Origin: Prolixibacteraceae bacterium
Lineage (GTDB): Bacteria; Bacteroidota; Bacteroidia; Bacteroidales; Prolixibacteraceae
DNA: 11,029 bases
Assembly (NCBI GenBank): GCA_016930735.1
Contig: JAFGGF010000379.1
Coordinates: 1-11,029 of the forward strand
Reading direction: 5' to 3'
Positions 7,526 to 11,029 of the stretch are shown here, piece by piece (positions within the stretch are counted from its first letter, which is position 1; the number at the start of each line of letters is the position of its first letter). The position numbers and the translations under genes are program-made. The notes beneath the pieces were generated by a model. That model was given only the letters and a program-made list of their open reading frames with translations, was not told the DNA's origin and did no database searches.

Positions 7526-8503
7526 ATGAAAGCATATATCTGTACAAAATATGGTCCTCCAGAGGTTCTTAAGTTGCAAGAAGTTAAAAAACCTGTTCCA
7601 AAGGACGATGAAATTCTCATAAAAATAAAAGCGACTACAGTAAATGCTGCCGATGCAAGAATCAGGGGAGCAGTTTTTCCTTCGATTTTTAACATTCCCG
7701 TACGATTGGCTTTAGGAATTAAGGGACCGCGAAACAAAATCCTTGGATTGGAAATTGCCGGTGTGGTTGAAGCTATTGGCGAAAAAGCCAGTCGCTTTAA
7801 ACCCGGCGATGAAGTATTTGGCTCAACGGGAACCAAAATGGGAGGTTATGCCGAATACATTTGCCTTTCTGAGAAGAAAGAGTTAACCCAAAAGCCAGCA
7901 AACATGGCCTTTGAGGAAGCCACTGCTGTCCCTCACTGTGCACTGACAGCATTGCACTTTCTCAGGAAAGGGAATGTTGGGCCAGGTAAAAAAGTTTTGA
8001 TTTACGGAGCTTCGGGAGGAATCGGAACTTTTGCCGTTCAACTTGCAAAGGAAATGGGTGCCGAAGTTACAGGAGTTTGCAGCACATCAAACATCGATCT
8101 GGTAAAATCACTGGGCGCTAAAAATGTAATTGATTACACAAAAGAAGATTTCAGTCAGATAAATATTAAATACGACGTTATTTTTGACACCATTGGTAAA
8201 AGCCCGATTTCAGCGTGTGCCGCATTAACAAAAGAGGGTGGTATATATATGCTGGCAGTCCACCTTGAAATTAGACGAATTAAGGAAGGCAGGAAAGCTG
8301 CGAAAAGAAATAAAATTTGTGTTTCCAACGGATCAGCCCCATTTAAAACTGAAAACCTTAATTTCCTTAAAAATCTGATTGAAACCGAAAAATTGAAAAC
8401 GGTAATCGACAAACAATATTCATTCGACCAGATGATTGAAGCACATTCTTATGTAGATAAAGGCCATAAAAAAGGGCACGTAACAATTTCTATAACTCAA
8501 TAA
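7526..8503 (+). CDS. Zinc-less NAD(P)H:quinone oxidoreductase-type enzyme (MDR superfamily)
   Basis: A 325-residue medium-chain dehydrogenase/reductase of the quinone-oxidoreductase branch. The ATG at 7526 is chosen because it gives the family's standard opening (MKAYICTKYGPPEVLKLQEV); a TTG at 7508 in the same frame would overlap the preceding stop and add six residues. The N-terminal GroES-like domain contains VNAAD (39-43), LGLEIAGVVEAIG (73-85) and FKPGDEVFG. The Rossmann domain carries the dinucleotide motif GASGGIG (161-167) and LAKEMGAEVTGVCST. The residues that bind catalytic and structural zinc in alcohol dehydrogenases are absent, in line with NAD(P)H-dependent reduction of quinones or enones; the substrate is unknown. 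It is cytoplasmic, with no signal peptide. Only 1 base separates its stop from the ABC ATPase start, so translation is probably coupled. Confidence 0.9.
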   Translation: MKAYICTKYGPPEVLKLQEVKKPVPKDDEILIKIKATTVNAADARIRGAVFPSIFNIPVRLALGIKGPRNKILGLEIAGVVEAIGEKASRFKPGDEVFGSTGTKMGGYAEYICLSEKKELTQKPANMAFEEATAVPHCALTALHFLRKGNVGPGKKVLIYGASGGIGTFAVQLAKEMGAEVTGVCSTSNIDLVKSLGAKNVIDYTKEDFSQINIKYDVIFDTIGKSPISACAALTKEGGIYMLAVHLEIRRIKEGRKAAKRNKICVSNGSAPFKTENLNFLKNLIETEKLKTVIDKQYSFDQMIEAHSYVDKGHKKGHVTISITQ

Positions 8504-8504
8504 T

Positions 8505-9395
8505 ATGAATACCATTGAAGTAACTAACCTGTTCAAATCATATAATGGCAAAATAGCTGTAAACGATTTGACATTTTCAGTCAACCCGGGGGAAATTCTT
8601 GGACTGATTGGCCCCAATGGTGCAGGAAAAAGCAGCACCATAAAAATGATGCTCGATTTTATTAAACCCGACTCAGGAGATATTAAAATATTCGGGCAGG
8701 TTATGAACGAGTCTCTAAAAAACCATATTGGCTACCTGCCGGAAGAAAGGGGGCTTTACAAAAAATTAACTGCCCTCGACCTGATTATTTATTTGGCAAG
8801 CTTAAAAGGTATGGATAAAAGAACTGCCAAAATCAGGGCTGAAGAATTGTTGTCAGAAACCGGAATGCTCGAAAACAAGAATAAAAAAAACAAGGATATG
8901 AGCAAAGGAATGGGGCAGATCATTCAGTTTATTGTCACGATTATCCATAATCCGAAACTGATCATTATGGATGAACCATTTTCCGACCTTGACCCGGTAA
9001 ACACCGAAATTATGCAAAATATAATTTCCAGAATGAGGGATGAAGGGAAAACCATTGTCCTGAGTACGCACCAGATGAACAAAGTGGAAGAAATCTGCGA
9101 TCGTGTCCTGATGATCAACAAAGGGCAGGCTGTCCTTTACGGGAATGTTGAGGAAATAAAAGAAGGATTCAGAAAAAATTCGGTTCAGGTTGTTGCCGAT
9201 GCTGAAGTTGGAAATTTACCGGGTGTTGCCGAACAAAAAGTCAATAAAAATTCTGTTGAACTGATTCTGGAGCCGGAAGTGTCGCCACAAACCATCCTCG
9301 ACAGGATCAGGGAAAAGGGAATTTCTGTAAAACGATTTGAATTAACTACCCCATCGCTCCATGAAATATTCTTAACCAAAGCTGCAAAATCATGA
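8505..9395 (+). CDS. ABC transporter ATP-binding protein, NatA-like
   Basis: A 296-residue cytoplasmic ATPase of an ABC-2-type exporter. Visible motifs are Walker A G36-PNGAGKS-S44; the Q-loop region IGYLPEERGLYKKLT (75-89), in the form usual for NatA-type proteins, which lack the canonical Gln; signature M132-SKGMGQ-138 in place of LSGGQ; Walker B LIIMDEP (152-158) with catalytic E157; D-loop SDLD (160-163); and the switch histidine H189 in STHQ. Residues ~225-296 form the C-terminal domain of this subfamily (DUF4162-like, ending in TTPSLHEIFL). It starts 1 base after the oxidoreductase and overlaps the permease start by four bases (ATGA at 9392-9395), so the two surely work together. NatA exports sodium in Bacillus; the substrate here cannot be inferred. 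Confidence 0.93.
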   Translation: MNTIEVTNLFKSYNGKIAVNDLTFSVNPGEILGLIGPNGAGKSSTIKMMLDFIKPDSGDIKIFGQVMNESLKNHIGYLPEERGLYKKLTALDLIIYLASLKGMDKRTAKIRAEELLSETGMLENKNKKNKDMSKGMGQIIQFIVTIIHNPKLIIMDEPFSDLDPVNTEIMQNIISRMRDEGKTIVLSTHQMNKVEEICDRVLMINKGQAVLYGNVEEIKEGFRKNSVQVVADAEVGNLPGVAEQKVNKNSVELILEPEVSPQTILDRIREKGISVKRFELTTPSLHEIFLTKAAKS

Positions 9396-10609
9396 ATAAA
9401 ACATACTTAATATTTAAACACGAATTTTTCCATACAATTAAAAAACCGGGGTGGATAATTATGACTTTAATTGTCCCGGTCCTCGCGCTCCTTGGGATTG
9501 GAGTTTTTGCCCTCGTCAAAAATCTTTCGGAGCCTCCCGAGAAAGTAATCCAGGCTATAGGGTATGTCGATGAAACTGCGATGTTCAATGAAAAAACAGA
9601 CCAGGGCTATACAAAATTTTACAGATTCAATTCGAAAGATGAAGTGCTTCAGGCAATGGGCAGGGGGGAAATCGGAGAGTATTTTATGATTCCTGAAGAT
9701 TATTTTTCAACAGGAAAAATTTACCGATATACTTTAGGGAAAGAACTGGGAACTTCTTCAGCCACGTATTCCGCGATAAAAACATTCCTCTCGCAAAACC
9801 TTTTGGAAGGGAAAGTGTCGAAAGAAACAGAAATGCTGATAGTGTCGCCAATAAACCTTGAAGTTACGCGAATTACTGAAAGCGGTGGCATTGCCGACGA
9901 ACAAAGTAGTTTGGGTTATTTGCTTGTTGCCGGGGTTTTTTCGCTTATGCTTGGGTTTTCGTTGATGTTTGGCGCCACAACTTTAATCAGTGGTTTGGGT
10001 GAAGAAAAAGAAAGCCGCCTGATCGAAATCCTGTTTTCGTCGGTATCAATTCGCCAGTTGTTGGTTGGAAAAGTATTGGCCCTTGGAATAGCAGGGCTGG
10101 CTCAGGTTTTAATCTGGTTGATTTCAGCACCTTTTATCTTGAGTTTAGCATCCTCAACTTTTGGCGGTATTATGAACAACCTCCAACTTCCAATCGATTT
10201 TCTCGTCCTGGGAGTTATCTTTTTTATTTTGGGTTATTTACTTTTTGCAGTACTTTCAATCGGAGTGGGGGCAATAAGCTCAAATGCCCGCGAAGGAGGT
10301 CAGTTGTCGACGATTTATACTATGGCAAGTTTTATCCCGCTTTGGTTTTCTTCTCTTTTAATTGCATTTCCAAACGGAGCCGCCTGGACAGTTTTATCAT
10401 TAATTCCGATAACTGCCCCAGTGCAAATAATGATAAGGATGGGTGTTTCGGATATTCCACTTTGGCAGATAATCACAAGTATCATTCTTTTAATTATCTC
10501 AATTATTGCCGGGCTTTATTTCTCTATAAGAATTTTCAGGTTTAATATGTTAAAACATGGCGAAAAGCCAGGATTAAAAGCAATAATCAGCGGTATTAAA
10601 AATTCCTGA
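9392..10609 (+). CDS. ABC-2 type transporter permease, NatB-like
   Basis: A 405-residue inner-membrane permease, partner of the preceding ATPase. One TM helix (~20-43, WIIMTLIVPVLALLGIGVFA) is followed by a soluble extracytoplasmic domain (~46-172, with AIGYVDETAMF and VTRITES). Five further helices lie near 174-200, 222-250, 268-295, 305-345 and 358-380. The coupling element GEEKESRLIEILFSSVS (202-218) after the second helix is characteristic of ABC-2/NatB permeases and contacts the ATPase. The length is normal and nothing looks broken. It ends the second gene group: 142 bases of regulatory DNA separate it from the next gene, and I see no clear hairpin terminator after its stop. Na+ or another small toxic solute are possible substrates, but the sequence does not decide. 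Confidence 0.92.
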   Translation: MNKTYLIFKHEFFHTIKKPGWIIMTLIVPVLALLGIGVFALVKNLSEPPEKVIQAIGYVDETAMFNEKTDQGYTKFYRFNSKDEVLQAMGRGEIGEYFMIPEDYFSTGKIYRYTLGKELGTSSATYSAIKTFLSQNLLEGKVSKETEMLIVSPINLEVTRITESGGIADEQSSLGYLLVAGVFSLMLGFSLMFGATTLISGLGEEKESRLIEILFSSVSIRQLLVGKVLALGIAGLAQVLIWLISAPFILSLASSTFGGIMNNLQLPIDFLVLGVIFFILGYLLFAVLSIGVGAISSNAREGGQLSTIYTMASFIPLWFSSLLIAFPNGAAWTVLSLIPITAPVQIMIRMGVSDIPLWQIITSIILLIISIIAGLYFSIRIFRFNMLKHGEKPGLKAIISGIKNS

Positions 10610-10633
10610 AAATAAATCCATATTATAAGTACA

Positions 10634-10738
10634 TGTAAAAAAAATTTGAAATAATGTAAAATATTTTTGACATTGTGTAAAATATATTTATCTTCGTGTC
10701 GTAAATTTATTACATATAGTAAAATATTTTATACTACT
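10634..10738. repeat. Five tandem 21-base imperfect palindromes (TGT-N12-ACA type), candidate operator array
   Basis: Units begin at 10634, 10655, 10676, 10697 and 10718, exactly 21 bases apart. Units 2 and 3 share TGTAAAATAT exactly, unit 5 has AGTAAAATAT, unit 1 has TGTAAAAAAA, and unit 4 is more diverged (TGTCGTAAAT). Units 2, 4 and 5 are also imperfect palindromes in their first 18 bases: TGT...ACA, TGT...ACA and AGT...ACT, each with seven of nine half-site positions paired. Units 1 and 3 keep only the left arm well. The array surrounds the promoter at 10666-10696, so binding on one face of the DNA would block or control it. The binding protein is not identified. Confidence 0.65.
10666..10696 (+). 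promoter_or_regulatory. Bacteroidota-type promoter for the gene at 10752
   Basis: TTTG at 10666-10669 is followed after exactly 19 bases by TATCTTCG at 10689-10696. This matches the Bacteroidota primary-sigma consensus (-33 TTTG, -7 TAnnTTTG) with one mismatch. Transcription would start near 10700-10704, leaving a leader of about 50 bases before the ATG at 10752. The -33 element falls in unit 2 and the -7 element in unit 3 of the 21-base repeat array. Confidence 0.6.
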
Positions 10739-10751
10739 AAAAATTAAAGTC

Positions 10752-11029
10752 ATGTCTTACAGAGAAAAAGAAAACATTGTAAACATTTTCAGCTCTTTGC
10801 TGATTACTTCAGTTTATGCGTTAATTATTTATCAGAAACAAAAAGCCGGATTAATCGATTTAACCGACGATTTTCAAAAATGGGGAATAGTATTTCTGAT
10901 ATTTGCCGGAGTTTCAATTGTAGCGCGTATTACAATTTATATCGTCTTCAGCATTGTCAATGCAATAGCAACGAAGGAAGAAAAAATACCAAAAGAAGAC
11001 GAACGGGATAAACTGATCAAATTAAAAGC
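10752..11029 (+). CDS. Two-helix membrane protein, DUF2178-like (partial, runs off the right edge)
   Basis: The frame is open from the ATG at 10752 to the window end: 92 complete codons plus two bases, so the C terminus is missing. Two hydrophobic helices are visible, ~10-27 (VNIFSSLLITSVYALIIY) and ~44-68 (WGIVFLIFAGVSIVARITIY). A charged segment follows (ATKEEKIPKEDERDKLIKLK); the ERDKLIxLK motif recalls DUF2178-type proteins, which usually have two more helices after it. The start follows TTAAAGTC, the same leader found before the gene at 6341, and there is no Shine-Dalgarno sequence. It has its own promoter and the 21-base repeat array upstream. From memory, such genes are often followed by a small XRE-type regulator, which would be the natural owner of the operators; that gene lies outside the window. 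The function is unknown. Confidence 0.75.
   Translation, partial: MSYREKENIVNIFSSLLITSVYALIIYQKQKAGLIDLTDDFQKWGIVFLIFAGVSIVARITIYIVFSIVNAIATKEEKIPKEDERDKLIKLK

Noticed and set aside
8901..8921. ABC signature SKGMGQ as a sign of a degenerate ATPase.
   Set aside because: SKGM-type signatures are normal in the NatA subfamily, and Walker A, Walker B and the switch histidine are intact.
10610..10633. A sixth 21-base repeat unit upstream of 10634.
   Set aside because: The in-phase sequence from 10613 lacks both TGT and the AAAATAT core.

Overview
The window looks like a piece of a Bacteroidota chromosome, probably a marine or gut-type Bacteroidales/Marinilabiliales relative. This rests on AT-rich DNA, AAA/ATT-rich codons, start sites with A-rich leaders and no Shine-Dalgarno sequence, a promoter of the Bacteroidota type (TTTG-N19-TAnnTTyG), and protein families typical of that phylum. 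I see no rRNA, tRNA, CRISPR, insertion sequence or phage gene. The assignment is inferred from style, not from a database match.

Left part (1-2658, minus strand): one large gene for a membrane-anchored one-component regulator. It reads, in order, an AraC-type helix-turn-helix domain, a class III nucleotide cyclase domain, one transmembrane helix, a TolB/FlgO-like domain and a long TPR region. Divergent from it, after a 314-base intergenic region, lies a co-directional run of four genes (2973-6955) separated by gaps of only 36-42 bases: a small secreted protein with three E-N-P-L-x-L-E-x-W-M repeats, an integral-membrane acyltransferase-3 protein fused to ankyrin repeats, a serine-hydrolase (class C beta-lactamase fold) lipoprotein, and a small outer-membrane beta-barrel-like protein. 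The divergent region carries an 11-base direct repeat with 20-base spacing, the geometry expected for an AraC-family dimer. My working picture is a cell-envelope module controlled by the divergent regulator; that link is inference.

Right part (7041-10609, plus strand): a second tightly packed group. It holds an anchored antibiotic-biosynthesis-monooxygenase-like (dimeric alpha/beta barrel) protein, a zinc-less quinone-oxidoreductase-type NAD(P)H dehydrogenase, and a NatA/NatB-like ABC exporter pair. The last three genes are 1 base apart or overlap by 4 bases, so they are probably co-transcribed.

Right edge (10610-11029): a 142-base regulatory region followed by the start of a two-helix DUF2178-like membrane protein that runs off the window. 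The region contains a good Bacteroidota promoter embedded in five tandem, imperfectly palindromic 21-base units (TGT-N12-ACA type), a striking candidate operator array. It is the most interesting non-coding signal in the window.
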